From Serilophus lunatus (lineage: Eukaryota > Chordata > Aves > Passeriformes > Eurylaimidae), in NCBI GenBank assembly GCA_013399895.1, contig VXBA01001255.1, positions 2,766,207 through 2,830,206 on the forward strand: a DNA stretch of 64,000 nt, given 5' to 3'. Shown here piece by piece: positions 1 through 14,352 of this stretch. The first letter of the stretch is position 1. The number at the start of each line of letters is the position of its first letter. The position numbers and the translations under genes are program-made. A model generated the notes under the pieces. It saw only the letters and a program-made list of their open reading frames with translations. It made no database searches and was not told the DNA's origin.

Positions 1-2683
1 CCAGAAGCTGACCTGAACAACTGCTACAGCTGTGTCTGTTATGTTCTGGCTGCTTTTTGCAAATACTGCTACTCTTATTTCAGATTTTGTCACCTACCCA
101 TACAAATAGTCATGTGGCTGTCAGAATAATGAACAACATTTGTCAAATGACAAGTAAGGAGCCTGTATCTTTATCACCAGAGTCTTCCCTAGCTCTTCAG
201 TTTGAACTAAAACTTTAGAGACTCAACTGTTGCTGCTGGATTATTTTGGTTTATAAAGCAAAGCTTTATGGCATTGTAGTTACAAAATCATGAAGCAGGT
301 GTGGGACTGGTGTGTGTGTGTATCTTTGTCATGGTACCCCAATGATGTTATTAAAAACGGGGATCCCACCATGTGAACACATCATATTTGCACACGCATC
401 CCCTGCCTGGGCAGGTACTCCTGCCTGCAGTGAAACCTGATTTGTTGACGAATTTGAAACTCTGAAATCAGATTAGTTTTCACTATGTGAGTAGTACAGC
501 TCTTTTGAACAGGGCTGTGGAGGGTTTGTTTTAGTGCACACAAGATTCAACTGATTAAGTTTCAGAAGAAAGAATTTGAATTATCTGACCATGAACTTTG
601 ACAATCTCATTTTGAAAAAGCATGTTGTGAACAAAAGTCCCTCACTCTGCTGTTTTTATAGATACTGTCACCTTCTCGAGATAAGTAATCAGTCCTCTAC
701 ACTGTACACTGTGTGCAAACTGGTCCTTACACAGGCACTGATTTTTTTTCCTCTGTTCCTTTTCTACAACTTCCAATGTGATATTTGTCTGCCTGGCTCC
801 AGCTGAGATTTAGACCAACTTCTTTTCTATAGAGGCAAATTTCACATTGTCTTCAGCTTGTTTTCAATTGTGTCCCAGTCTTGGTGGGTTTATTGTGGAA
901 GAAGGTGGAGGCATTCAACATTTTGCAATAACTTTATTTACAATGCTGCTGTTTTAACTGGAGGAAAAGTGATACAGGGAAGAATGTTTTCTTATTTTTT
1001 CTTCTTTTTCTTTCCGATAACATTCAAGGCCTAAACTGCATTTTTGTTGAAAGATTAGGAGATGGTATAACTTAGAACCCCTGTAAAAAACTTGCCTGAA
1101 GTTATTTGTGCCTTAAATTTTTTTATACTTTTGTGTGAAAGTAAGGAGCAGGAAGGAAATCTATTTCATAATGGAATGCACTAGTGGTGAGATGTTTTTC
1201 CTTAGAGGAAAATGTGAAAGATGTGAGTTAATGTGCTTAATTTGTAATTAACCTAACAGGTTATGATCATCTAAATTGAGATTCCTGAGAGGGCAGACCA
1301 GAGAAGCACTCCTTACCTCCTGGGCTTTGTAATTCTGTAGGTATTGCTTGCAAGGAATCCTCCCCTGTTTGACCAGTAAGAGTGTTATGCATCTCCTAAC
1401 AGTGTGTGAAGAGATAATATGCTGGGTAAGAGCAGCCAAGCAGCTAATTTTTAATGTCAATAAAACTATTTCCTTAACTAGATTCTTCTCTCGACCAGCT
1501 CCACCTTGATGCTCATAGGAAATTCTGTGTGGTTCAGACAGAACTGGCTCGTCTGTTCACATGTAAGACTGGTGAGTTTTGTGGCATGTTGGTCCTTCAC
1601 CAAGTTTTGGTGGAGCTGATTCACTTGATTTTAAGAAAAACCAGTTTGTGGAGCTCTAGACTTGACTGAGTGATTACAAATAAAGCTGTTTTCAGGAAGT
1701 GATTTGATGAGTCTGGTAACTCTTGTGTCTGGCTGGAGGCTCTGAATGAAAGGCATAAAGACTCGTACAGGGCATTGTAAGCATTCATGCCTCTTTCCTT
1801 TCTCCCTTCACACAACAAATATTGCTGTCTGGCCAGAATGAAATCATTCTGAAAAATATGTTTTAAGACATGTAATAGAAATTCAGTGCCACATCAGCTC
1901 AGTCTTTTTCACTAAACATGCTTTCTCACCTGGCAGTTTGTAGACATGTCTGGATGCCAGCCCTCATCTGTCTTTCCCAGGTAGAGAACTGTAATTTCTC
2001 TATTTACCATGTAGTTTGTTTTTGCATTAAAACAATGCTTCTCAAAGTAGTAGAATTAAGTAAGTCTGCTCTTCCTTCTCGCAGAGAGTGGAGGAAGCCC
2101 ACTCAAAATTACTTCTAGGCAGCTACTTTGTAAAGTGTTGCTGTAAAGAAGGTGAATGCTCTTTTGGTGAGTGGGGAGAAGAGGGAGGAAGGCTTTATTG
2201 TTTCCCATTTTTATGTTGATTTCTGATTATAGTCAAGTGATACTCCCCTACCTGTCATGCAAAAAGAAGCCACTGTCACTGTCCTGCTTTTGATAGCAGC
2301 ATTAATAAAGGTTCTGCAGCTGGAACACAGGTGTGGGATGAGATGACAAACGAAGCAGAACAGAATGAAGCAGAACAACCTGCACTCATATAAAGAGGGG
2401 TTTGATTTGATTTCTATCATGAGTTAGAAACACAAAGATTAACAACAAAACCCATCAGACAAGCTGAGCAAAAACCCCGTGTTTGCCTTTCAGACTAGAA
2501 CTGCACTCTCAAGTTCCTTAACGGGTTATTTTTTTATTTTTATGGTTTTTTTTTAAATTTTCTCCAGCTAGGGCGAGGCTAGTTTGCATTTCACTGCAAA
2601 ATAGAGACAGACATTTGCTACTGATAAGGCAAAAAAAGTAGAGAGAAGGTTGGGTTTGACACGGGAAGGATCCCTTGCAGCCC

Positions 2684-2721
2684 TGTCCCGGTGTCCCGGT
2701 GTCCCGGTGTGTTTGTCCCGG
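2684..2721. repeat. TGTCCCGG tandem repeat, G-quadruplex-prone on the minus strand
   Basis: Three perfect tandem copies of TGTCCCGG occupy 2684-2707, followed by a partly matching TGTGTTTGTCCCGGG to 2721. On the minus strand this gives four closely spaced GGG runs, enough for a G-quadruplex. It lies just upstream of a long pyrimidine tract and an assembly gap. Confidence 0.8.
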
Positions 2722-2726
2722 GAGTG

Positions 2727-2741
2727 ACACTGGGTGGCGCT
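2727..2741 (+). promoter_or_regulatory. CTCF-like motif in a GC-rich patch
   Basis: ACACTGGGTGGCGCT agrees with the CTCF core pattern (CCASYAGRKGGCRSY) at 13 of 15 positions by eye. It lies directly between the TGTCCCGG repeat and the poly-T gap. Motif match only. Confidence 0.35.
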
Positions 2742-2768
2742 GTTTGTTTGCGAAGCAAATGCCGTCGG

Positions 2769-2811
2769 TTCCCTCCTCCCCTTTCCCCCCCTTCCTTTTT
2801 TTTTTTCTTTT

Positions 2812-2849
<38 letters not shown>

Positions 2850-2866
2850 NNNNNNNNNNNNTTTTT
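2769..2866. repeat. Long pyrimidine/poly-T tract with a 12-base assembly gap
   Basis: A C-rich then T-rich tract runs into a T homopolymer, which is broken by 12 N at 2850-2861 and resumes as TTTTT. The N block means that the true length is unknown. The open frames that read through it as poly-Phe are artefacts. Confidence 0.95.
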
Positions 2867-5800
2867 GCTTTGGTAGTAACTGAAATTACTGTTTCATGAA
2901 TAAAATATTTCTGGTGGGATTTGCATTTCTATATTGGCTGAAGATACTGTGTTGAATGTTTTATTAACCAGCCCAGTGCAACTGTCAGCCTATTAAAGAG
3001 ATCCAATGGACCCTGTTTAGCTAAATAAACTAAATAAATCCAATTCGTCAATTGTGTTCCTGGCTGTTTATTTACCATTCTTTTGATGTACAGTTTATTT
3101 TAAGTTAAAGCCACATAGCTTTAAAAATTAATGTGAAAATAGAATTTAGTGTTTGAAACATGAGAAGACTAATTGCTGTGGTCAAAAATAGCTGCCCTTT
3201 ATGGCTGAAGTTACCACCTGGTAAATGGTGAACTTTTTATTTGTGACTGATTAACTGTCCCGTGTCAAAATTTATTTTGGCAAACAAGTGGTTAATGGCG
3301 TGTGTTTTTTTGCCTGCTTGCTTTTGTTGCTTTCATGAAGAGAAACTTGGAATATAAGCATTGCTTTTAAAAGTAATTATTTTTACACAACTTCAGGAGG
3401 TTTGTGTTTTATCTTGATGTTTTCTCAATCTGAATTTAGGGGGAAATTTTATATGATCATTACATATTAAATGTTTGCTGAAATTCTTATTGCATCATAG
3501 GCAAATACTAGAGTGTAAAAAAATCTCTTTGCATAACTGAATATGTTGTATATCTGGTTGTCAAACAGTTGTCAAACATTACAAATAATAGCATTCATTA
3601 TATTCTGCTAGCACAAATAATATTTTAGTTACCTTATTTTTTGCTGAAAACCTTTGCTATAGAATAGCAGGAGACAGACTATAAATTTATGGTAATGTTA
3701 TTGGCATAGTAAGAATTTGTCTGTGCCAGTTGAAAAGTCTTGTAAATTCAAATATATTCTGGATTTGTTAATAGGGAAATGAAGAAACAGTGATGGATGT
3801 ATTTGCTCTTTCTTTCTGATGCTTTCCATAGCACTGCTGTAGAGATGTTATGTGTTAACTTTTGTGTGTTTTACAAAAAATTGGAGTTGCCAGATATCAT
3901 GTTTTGTATAGCTTTATTTTTATTATCTTGGGTTTCCAAAACGGGAATACTGACATTTAATGCAATAGAAACACAGTTCTATTAAATTCCATTTCTATTT
4001 TTTTCTCAAGAAATTGACTATAAAAGATTAAGAAGTCTTTGTGAAAAGCGAACGTGTTAGTATGAATTTGATAGTGTCAGGGATTCTTAAGAAGAAATCA
4101 CTTAATTCATTCTACCTTTTTTCTTACAAATTTTGGTTGAATTTAACTGAAATTGTAAATTTTTGGTGCCACTTTCTCCCCCAAACTCTAATTCAAGAAC
4201 TCAGTAGGTATTTAGGCAGATTGTTCATTATTGGATAGAGTGCTGTTCCCTTCTGTATGTAGAGTCTAATTGTCCTGAAAAAATATTAAATATCTTAAAT
4301 ATTTTCTAGCTGCCAATGTTTAAAAATGGTATTTAAAAACTAAACCACACAATGTTATCCTTTTTTCTCTCAGATAAAACTTTCCCATTTTGTGTTGTAA
4401 GCTGATTCTTTTTAACATACCAGTAATAAACACAGAAGGAACTCTGTGATTCTGTGAAACTGGCTAGCACAGGTAAAAAGAGATGGACTTTTATAGCAGT
4501 GGATGTGTTGTCTTGTTTATGGCTTAAGACAGTGAGGAAGTAAAAAAAATGCAGCTGGAAGTATATTAGAGTGATTCTCCCTCCTCCTAGTAATGTTCTT
4601 CACTATATGAAGCATATGGAAAAAATGTGAATATCTGTTCTTTGGTTTGGTAACTTTTTATTTGTATTCTGCAATCATTTAGTAGTCAGTCCCAAGTACT
4701 TCCCTTAAAGCTGCTGTATAAGCCACAACAAAAAGTGGTTCTTGGCCACAAAATCTATTTAAACTCACTGTTCTTACTCAGGAAGGAAATCCCTGCAAAG
4801 GCTGGAGGATCTAAAGTTGTACATTTGACAATTTAATGCTTGTATACATTTATAATAAGTGGATCAAATACAGCACCTCCCTTACTTTTCATTTGCTTTT
4901 TATAAACTGCCTTTAGGGTGTCAGTGGTAGGAAAATAGGCCTTTTCCAATATTTAATGAATACTACAGAGGTTTTACTCTTAAAAGAAGTGATCAATGAA
5001 AATTAGTGTAGAAATATAAAGAATAGATAGTAAAAGGAAACAGAGCAGGTGGCTTCTGGGATCAGCAGTAGAACAGAATAATTTTTCCTGCAATAGTAAC
5101 GTTTAACTGTTTCTGATGGGTGTAATGAGAAAAGGGTTTTGCTAGCTAAATATTTGGTGCCTGGCCTATAGAGAAAGAAATTGAGGAGTGTGTGTGTGGG
5201 CTCTGCATGTTTCCCATTGAGTGGCATTTGTCCTTGCTTTCTGAATCCCCACAACTTTCCAACATGTCCTTAGTTTTGTTTTGGGGTTTTTTTTTATTTT
5301 CCGAGAAGTTAAGGCTAGAATGAATAAGGGTAGTGTTTGCCAACTTACCCTCCTGGTCAGCGTGGAAATCACTGAATTGCAATTGCAGGCTTTGTACCTG
5401 TTCACTAAAGGCTCAAATGAGAATTCTGGCAAGTCAAAGAAAAGGCTTTTATTGTGCCTGGTGGGTCTTGGCTTGGGCCTTAGTTAGAAAATGCTCCTGC
5501 ATTATGAAGTTAACACCTTCCTTTTCGCTGATTCATGAGTAGAAGATTTGAGCCATTATTAAATTGAGCTGTAACCTTTGCTAGGGCGTATCATCATCCA
5601 GGAAAAAAGTGGTATTTAATATTTGATTTAAGAGAATAATTGCATTAATATCAAAGTAAATTCTCTTATTTCAGAATCTGAAAAGTAACTTTCCATAGTG
5701 TTGAGTGGTATTTTGGGACGTGTAACTGCAGATATTTTGTCACAGAGTTCTCTATTTGTGGAGTGCCTTGCACAAAGGGGTTTCTCACCCATGACTACAG

Positions 5801-7290
5801 CTCTTTGGCACTGTAATAATGAGTATTAACTAAATAGAACTGTGCAAAGAACTGAGTTGTTATGTTACTGTATTTCTTGTGATTATTTTTATTGGTTTAA
5901 GAAGTATAGGCTAGTTTCAACATTATGAATTGTTCCATTAGTAGCTGTCTTTGAAACTACAGGTTTTCATATTATAATATGTTTCTGTTATAATTTCTGG
6001 CATCCTTAAAAAAAAGGAGAAGTATTTATCTAGGATTAATGTGGTTGGGAGTATAACTAATAATAGCATCTAAACTGCAGTGCTAGGATTTTTTTTAATC
6101 ATAAGAAAATGTTTGATTTATAATGACTGTTTTATATTGTTTCATAATTCAATGTTATTAATAGCCCTAAGTGGCCATGTGATTTCCTCTTCTTTCTGCC
6201 CAGTCTTCAGGAGAAATCAGACTCTGTGGTTCAGCTTGTGTAAGCTTCCCACAAAGTTAGTTCAGTCAACTAAATAAAGGTAAAAAGTTACAGAAAGGTC
6301 AGGATTAAGTTAGGGGTTGCTAACCTGAATTGCTTTCCCAGCCTTTTTAAGCCCTTACTGCTCCTTTTGTCTTTTTCCTACCTTCTGTCATGTTGTCCTC
6401 CTGTTAGATCTTTATTTCAGTTGAAGGCACCTGGGCTGCATCTTTCTCCTGACCCATTCTTGGAGTGAGTTTCAAACGTGTTATTAAGGTCCCCTTTTTC
6501 CATTCATGAGTTACATGTCTAGCATTCAGCAATGCAGATCGGTGGCTCAGCACTTGTGCCCTGTAGAGATCTTGATTTAAAATGCATGCATTTTAGAATG
6601 AACATAAGGAAAATTTGCTCCTCTCCTTCCTCGTTTTTCCCTTTGCTTTTTCTGCTTCTCTTTCTGGGGCAAATGTTAAAAGTTTTTACTTTTAATTTGT
6701 ACCTAAAAAGTACTCAGTTGCTGAGGTCAGAACTGCTGAGTTCCCTTCTCTCATAATATAGGACCAGTTTGCAAACCATTTGTATGTTTTAAAAAATGTC
6801 TTAGCTGAGGCTTCCTGTACAGTTCTGGTGTTTGGTTTGACAGTACTGTGATTTTGAAGTGAATTAGTTCAAGTGAATCAGTTTTCCTCGCTTACTGCAT
6901 GTGAGTCTGAATAGAATTGCTTTTTGAGGAAAATGAACTAGAAAGTCCATCTCACATGTGCCCCAAACAGACATGAGTGTCTGAATGAAAGGCAGGTGTT
7001 TCAGACAGCTTTGAACCATGTTGAAGTGAGGATGTTTGGTCTAAGAACTGGGGCAAATATATTCTGCCATAAAATTTGGAGTCATACACACTCCAGAAAC
7101 AACAGTGGAAGAACTCCAAGATGCTACCTGTCCTGATGTAGTTAAATGTATTCTTTTGGAGCAAGACTACCTTTTGAGGTCCTTCCTTCCTTTGTGAAAA
7201 ATCTGGGCCCTGTGGAAATTTCCATTCATCTTCTTGTATCCTGTTTCAGACATAGGAAACCAGGGCATGTATTTCTGTAGTCTGAAATAC

Positions 7291-7441
7291 CATAGAATCA
7301 CAGAATGGTTTGGAATGGAAAGGACCTTCAAGACCATCTAGTTCCAATGCCCTTTGCCATGGCCAGAGACACCTTGCAGTAGACCGGGTTGCTCAAAGGC
7401 CCATCCATCCTGGCCTTGAACACTTCCAGGAATGGGGCTGG
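7291..7441 (-). repeat. CR1 LINE 3' fragment, minus orientation
   Basis: The stretch starts with CATAGAATCACAGAATGGTT, the reverse complement of the CR1 3' terminus. It continues through the familiar GGACCTTCAAGACCATCTAG and CCTGGCCTTGAACACTTCCA blocks of the avian CR1 3' region, ending near GGAATGGGGCTGG. It is about 150 nt, severely 5'-truncated as most CR1 insertions are. Identity is from recall of the consensus, not from alignment; the inner boundary is approximate. Confidence 0.92.
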
Positions 7442-10400
7442 ATAACCCTATTGCTAATAACCATAACTAAATATGATTATTTGTAAGTTTGAACTACTTT
7501 TCGTTTTTGAAAATTGTTTTTTTCAGTGAGTTTGTTTGGTGTGTCCATTCTTTCACCTACTTGTCATTAGAACAGATAAACAAAGCCTCTGGTTTTCCAT
7601 TTTATTCAATACACTTTCAAGGTCTTCAGCACTAAATTTCTGATAGCAACAAAGGATTAGTCACTGATACTTACGATATTCCACATCTGAGTCCCCAACT
7701 GCTCTTACTGCATTTGTGATTTTATTGCAGAAGTGACATGAATTAGTAAAATCCTTGTTAACTAAGCAACAGGAAATCCAGATCAGGTCTTTGAGGGCAA
7801 ATTCAGCATGTCTACTGAATTCTAAGAAAGCACTATCTGTATCCCTACCAGGTGTATTTTACAGACTAGTTAAGAGGCTGGGGCAGGGCATGCTTCTTGG
7901 TATCTGTAGTATCAAATCTTAGTCTGAGTTTGGTAATACAATCGTAACATTCTTCTCCATTTCTAACTGAAGTGTAGAATGGGACTTGCTGAAGAAAAAC
8001 CTCTTCCAGCAAGAAGAGCTGTCAGTGAACAGTCCACTCCCTGGTCCCCCTTGTCTTTAAACTCTCCTGTACCTCTCTCATTTGGCCTGAGTTTGGGTTG
8101 GGCAGGAATGTTTGAACTAATTAGACAATGGAGTTTGTCCTTGCTTTCAGATAAAGAAGGATTTGGTTTTCCCCTATAGAGCAGGTTATTGCAATCTGGC
8201 CGGAGTGACTCAGCATTACTGAGGTGTTTGGCTTTGTCGTGGTAGTGGGGGATGAAGGTCTTGAAATAAGGCTGTGCTGTACTCTGTTACGTTTTTGAAA
8301 ATAGAGTGTTCTTCTGACATTATAAACCATGCAAGTGGATCTTCCTTGAGAGAATTGAATCAAGTACCTCCTGTGGAAAGTTGAAAAAAATTTATTGCTT
8401 TACTCAACTTCAGAGTTGTATTCCAAGTTTCTTGTATCTTATATTTTAACTTTTACGAGGATTAGTGTGTTTTAAAAGAAGAAGCCTTTGGCATATGTTT
8501 AAATGTAGGTGAACAAATACGTGTTTGCATTCATTTGGATTTTTTTTAGCATTAACAAATTCCTTTCCCCTGCCCAAAGTAGTTGAAGTGGAATTCAAAT
8601 TCTCCAGGATGTATAGTGTGTCTGTAAACTTCACTGTTGGACACATTGCTTCAAAAATAGCCATATGAAGAAAAATATGCAATGCACTTATTGACAGAGA
8701 AAAGCCAATAAATCCAATTTGATTCAGAAAGCTGAGAAATATTTTAATAACTTTCTGACATTTTCCTGTAGTCCTTATTTACCTTATCAATAGTTATGGT
8801 GACATATGATTGTCAACTTTTTATATTAAACCAAACTAATAAATTAAACATGTTGTGTTTATACCTGATGAAAGCTGACGTTTTGGAAAGGTGTTAAAAT
8901 ATACTGACAGGTCTTGTTCATAAACTCCTTTGGTATAAATATGTAGATGACATCTTTAGATATTGTTTGTACATAGGCTGATAGGCAGGAAACGTTGACA
9001 ACGTAACAAATGCAAATGTCAACCCCACAATTTAACCTTTCTGTGTAGGAAAAGATGTTAGTTTTAAGCTACATGTATCTTTTAACTTTATTTTCAAAGT
9101 TTTTTTTGAGCCTGTTATCATTGCTGTTTCATGTGCCACTGAAAGTAACATTGCAATAAGAAAGATTTGCACTTAAGAGCTTTTCTCTGTGGTGTTCCTA
9201 CTTAAATGACTGCAGTTGAGAGGATGTTTTTTCTTTTAATTCTTTTTATTTTTCATGTTTGCCTAGTACCTTCTGAATCTCTCTGCAATATCATCTGTGC
9301 ATTCCTAACTTGCCAGTGATTCAGGGCTTGTGTGACTCAAGGGCAGTAAACCAGTAAAACTATTTTAAAATGTTAGAGCAGTTTATTGTAACAACAGACA
9401 CATGTCCTTGGCTTTAACCTGGACCAGGGTTGCTTCATATGCGAGATGTTTCTGCTTTGACCCCATCTTCTCCATGGTGATGTAAATCCACTGTGTGTTC
9501 TCTGCTTGAACTTTTTTTCTGTATCCTCCACGATCAGTAGTTAATATCAAATCTTGCAAAGGTTGTGGCCAGATTTGGGTGTACGGGGCCCTCAGGACAC
9601 CAACAGCCCTCAGTGGCCCTGAGCAGCCTCTCCACCCATGGCCCAGGGCTCCATTTCAGGTTTGTTTTTCCCTGCTCCTGGGATGCTGTGGGATGCTGCT
9701 TTCCAGCCACCCAGGGTGCACTGCCTGGCCATGGTCCCTGCTGAGCTGGACCCTGATGAAATGTCAGCCTGAACTTGCTGGCAGTGGGAGTTGTGCACCT
9801 CTGCCAAGATGTTCACAGCACCTGTAAGTTCATGGTCCTTGGTCCTTTTAAAGCTACTTGAGCAGAACAGCTCAAGTAATACCTGGGCATCTCTGCCTGT
9901 GGTCTGCCTGTGGGGTGAGCAATGTGGGATCTTTTGTGTACCAGTGTGGAGGACTTGTGGTAGGATTTCATAGTGCTGACTTAGAGCATGCATTGAAATA
10001 CTGAATGCCTTTCACTGCTTTCAGAATGGGAATGCCCACTTGATCCTGATGGCTGCAAGCAGAGTTCCTACTTAAGCCTGTAGCCTGTTTGAATTGTGTT
10101 TCTCAATTTCCCATTTTAGACTTGTGAGGGGCTTTAAGAAGAAAAACTTTCACATTGATCTCTATCTGCCACCCAGGCTTTTAATTCTTTTAGCGACTGG
10201 TTTCACAACTAAGATGAACTTTTCTATAGTGTTCTTGCTGCTTCATGCAGGTCTTTATTTATAACAATTGAAAGGGCACTGGTAGATTGAGAATGTGTTG
10301 GTAGCTGTCTCGTGATGTTTCACACAACTCTCTGGTTGGGATCTCCAGGAATGACAGGGTGGTCTGAATATTGACTGTAATACCTAAGGATCCATGTGTG

Positions 10401-13400
10401 AATCTCATCAAGGAGAATTCATCCCTTCCTCATACCTCATTGAATGTGCTGTGCTCTGTGTCAGATAGAGAGGTAATGCAGAAATTTGGGAAGGGGGGAT
10501 TGGTGTGAAATAAAAAAGTTTGTGATGCTGGAGCGTTGAAATTAAAGCTGTTGCTGTTGTGACAGGAATTACAGTGTACTAAGTTTTAGTAGTGTTAGAG
10601 GAAGTTGCTACTGATTTTGTTGGTTTTCCCTTGTTATAAATGAGTTAAAGAATGTCTCAGTGACAACTGGACCTCTACTATAAATAAAACCAAAAATGTA
10701 TCACAGTTTTGGTGTTCTCAAAGTGCCTGCAGAAGTAGTTAATGAAAGTCAAAGTAATGGGTGGTTGGTGCAGGCATATAAAATTTAATAGTTTTGGAAA
10801 GCTTCAGGTATTAAAAAAACCTCTTTTCCAGAATAATTAACTACTTTAACTTGGTATTGAATCAATCAGCCAATTAGTGCAGTCCTGTTTTGTATTGTGA
10901 AACTTTGGTAGCACATTAATGAACATTAGCCTTTTAAGTAAAGATATTCCTGGTGCTAGACTGACATATATATTATGTATTGCTTAAAGGTATCTCTGAA
11001 GAGCATTTTTCAGCTGCATATTGTTTTCTCTCTGTTAGTTAGATGGACAGATTTGGGATGTACATCTGTGATACTGTATAATTGACAGAAAACCCTCTGG
11101 TATTTGACTGTCCAAAGAACATGAAAGGTGTAGTTTACTTTGCAACAATCATATTCTGTCAGATGGTTGCATTGACTTTCTGAAACAGTTGGAGAAAATT
11201 GATATGACTTAATGTAAATGAAATTGTTACATTTGATTCTTACCTCATGTTACCTCCCTGTGGTATCAAGGAGTTCCCCAATCATTCAGTAAGCATGTTT
11301 TGTATGGCTTATTCCAAACCTTTCCCAGGGGTAATCACTGGAAGCTGTGGGACAATGCTCTTTTATGTGCTCTTTAACTGCCATTGACTTAGTTTCCTCA
11401 GTTATCTTAACTAGGTGCTTTCTTTTAATCCACTTCCTTTGTACAGAACATAAATTGCTGCCTTGTATCAGTAGAACTAAACATTTTTTTCCTGAAAAAA
11501 GCCCCAAACCTTTCATTTCTAAACTATTATTTGGGAGCATAGTTTTGAGATTCCCAATATCTCTGAAAGGGCCTGAGCACTGTAGTTGCAGTGTATTTCT
11601 GGAAGTTGCCATTAATTAGCATTCTAGTTCTTTAGCTTTATTTAGCAGCTTTTCTGCTCAGTGTAATACCAGCTCGCTTTTTCCTCCCCTAGGTTTTTTG
11701 TTGTTGTGCATTTCCTGCTTAACAGAATGTTTGTTTAAGTAGATACAAGTGCAATGAATTTCCTGAAAGTTACTCATTGGGGAAATTGAAATGAAATTTT
11801 AAAATATCATTAGGAATGCAAACAATAAATTCTTTCATTTGCTGTAGGCGTCTTTAGGTTGGAATGACTAGAAAAGGTTCTGGTTAATTAGAAGTAATTT
11901 GTTAGAAACCTGAATCCTTTTTTTTTTTATTTCCTAGATTAAAACTCAGTTCCCAGCTGGATGCTTATAAGTGCAGGAAATGTAATTGTGAGATGATTAA
12001 CTGCAAAAAGATGGATAATTGGAGTTCATATGATATGTCAAATATGGCTAAACCAAAAGGTTTTTTGCATGTTAAAAGAGATTGGCTGAAGTCTAGATTG
12101 CAGAATATTGTGCAAGGAGTGTTTTTAGAGATTAATAGTCACTGATTGCTGCTGCAAGAGGATGGGGCAGAGCTTGACTGTAAAGAGCTAACACCTCCCA
12201 GCCCTTTCCTATTTCTTCAGGTTTTAATTAGCATGGGTTTGGTTTTTTTCCTTTTCCCTTTATTGCTGTTATGTGAATTGGAGATTAGGAAACACAATAA
12301 ACATCGTACATCTAACACCAATGCTTAGAGACAAAGATATCTCCTCCTCTCCACTAGGAAAGGCTCAGCCTACCACAGGATAACAGCCCAACAGACCCAG
12401 TGAACCTGTGTTATTTCCCCCTCCTTCCCCCCCAAGTGCCTCACAATCAGCATACTTTTTCAATAGATGTTTTTAATGTTTTTTAAATTTGATTTTAGTC
12501 CTTTTTATGTGTTTTTTAAACTGTACTGTGTAATAATAAATTAAAAGGTGACACATACAGTATAAACTGCATCAGTGGCATTTTGCTTTCATTATGTTTA
12601 GTAAAACAGTGCCTGGTGTTTTAAATTACTTCTGCTTTACTTTAAAATGAGAACTTTTGTTTGAATAGCCTATTGTTCTGTTAGCTACTACATTGCACTT
12701 CAAACCACAGTGTTATTATAGTCGCTGTATTTTGGGATCATATAAAATATTTGTTCTCTCCCTGCTCCCAACCTATAAACTTCATATCTCTATAAGGAGT
12801 TTCTAACCCTTGGAAATACTGCTTTACAAATTCAGCTAATGACCCAAATACAGCTTGTTTGTTGTGTATGAGTTGTATTAAAATAACTTACTGTATGTGT
12901 ATTGTCATTAATGATATGCTCATTTTGATAATGGAGCTGCAGTCTCTTAGTATGTAGTCCTTGGGGAGATGCTGCATTTTTTTAACTAAGTATTGTTCTG
13001 GCTCCTTTCCTTGATTGGCCCAGAAATAGCAATCAGCTGGGGAGCAGGATGACATGCCTCTTAGCGATCCCTTTTATCTTTGAGATGAGTATCAACATTG
13101 TATGCTTCCTAATGGAAGTGTAATTTAATGAAATCTATTGGGTAAACATACTTCAGATGTTCAAAGGAGGTGACAAAATTTTTGCTGGCAGCCAAGACCT
13201 GGCTGGTTTCCAGCTTGCCTTTAGCTGCTATGCATATAGCATTGAGAGAGGCACTTAAAATAGGAACACAAAGTATTGTTTCTATTGTGTTTTGCGTTGT
13301 GGATTTTTTTCCTCTCTGTTTTCTTAATTTTATTTTTGTGGAATTTGTACTAGTGCCCTCTGACTTCCAGGCTTTCCTAGTAAAATGCTATGTGAGGTCA

Positions 13401-14337
13401 GGTTTTCCCTCTCCCCCTCAAAACGTAGATAACAGTGTTAAACTCGGGGGAGATGGTTGGCACAGAATGTGCTACATATTGGGAAGGGGGTGAGTGGGGG
13501 GTAAGTGACTGAGACTGCTGTTAGGCAGTAGAAGATCTGTGAAAGACTGACTTCCTCTCTAGACTGATAAAATTAAATATCCTGTTTTAAAAAAGATTGT
13601 GTCAGAACACTTTTGTTTTATCAATAATAACTGCTGATGCAGAACTGTCCTCTATGAGATTTTGTAACAGATGGCTGGGAGTGGAAGGAAAGCTGCTAAG
13701 CCTTCCACCTCCTCAGCTAGAAACAAGGTTGCTTAAAGGAGACAGTTGTCCCTCTTACTGTTTCTGCCTCCCTGTTATATAGCATGGTGATCCCCCCCCC
13801 CAACACACACTCTTTGTGGTAGCAATCTTGGCAGAAAGACTGGAAAAAGATCGTATCTATCATGTTGTCCCTTTAAGTGGATGTTTAACTGGACAGCTGG
13901 TGGATCTTATTGCTCAGATCCTAACAGTTTGGTAAACTGTAGAAGGTTGAGAGGAAATACATTAGAGTTTAAACATGTTTTAATGTAATGAATATGTTTG
14001 AAACGGGGGGCGGGGATTTTTTTACTTGGGAGGTTTAGGGGAGATATTTTTAATTTGAAGACTTCCACAACGGGCAGAAATGGGGGATGGGGAACGCAGC
14101 CAGAGAAAGATAAATGCAACATTGGTCTTCTGCTGTTCTTTCAGTAGCTCCTATTTAGTGACTAAATGAGCGCTTTTCATTGTGGCCCACTTTATTTCCT
14201 GCTCAGTCCTGTAAGGAAGGTTCATTACCCAGCTTACATTGTCACTTTCCCATGAATGTGTGACATAATACATTTCATCATTGTGGTTTCACTGCTGTCA
14301 CGAGTGAGTTCTTTGGACTGGTGGAAGTCACAGTCTG

Positions 14338-14352
14338 CCAACAGGGGGCTTC
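14338..14352 (+). promoter_or_regulatory. CTCF-like motif
   Basis: CCAACAGGGGGCTTC resembles the CTCF core CCACCAGGGGGCGCT, with mismatches at the fourth base and near the 3' end. It lies in otherwise ordinary intron. Motif match only. Confidence 0.3.

Noticed and set aside
2675..2899. Open frames with poly-Phe stretches
   Set aside because: They read through the poly-T tract and the N gap at 2850-2861.
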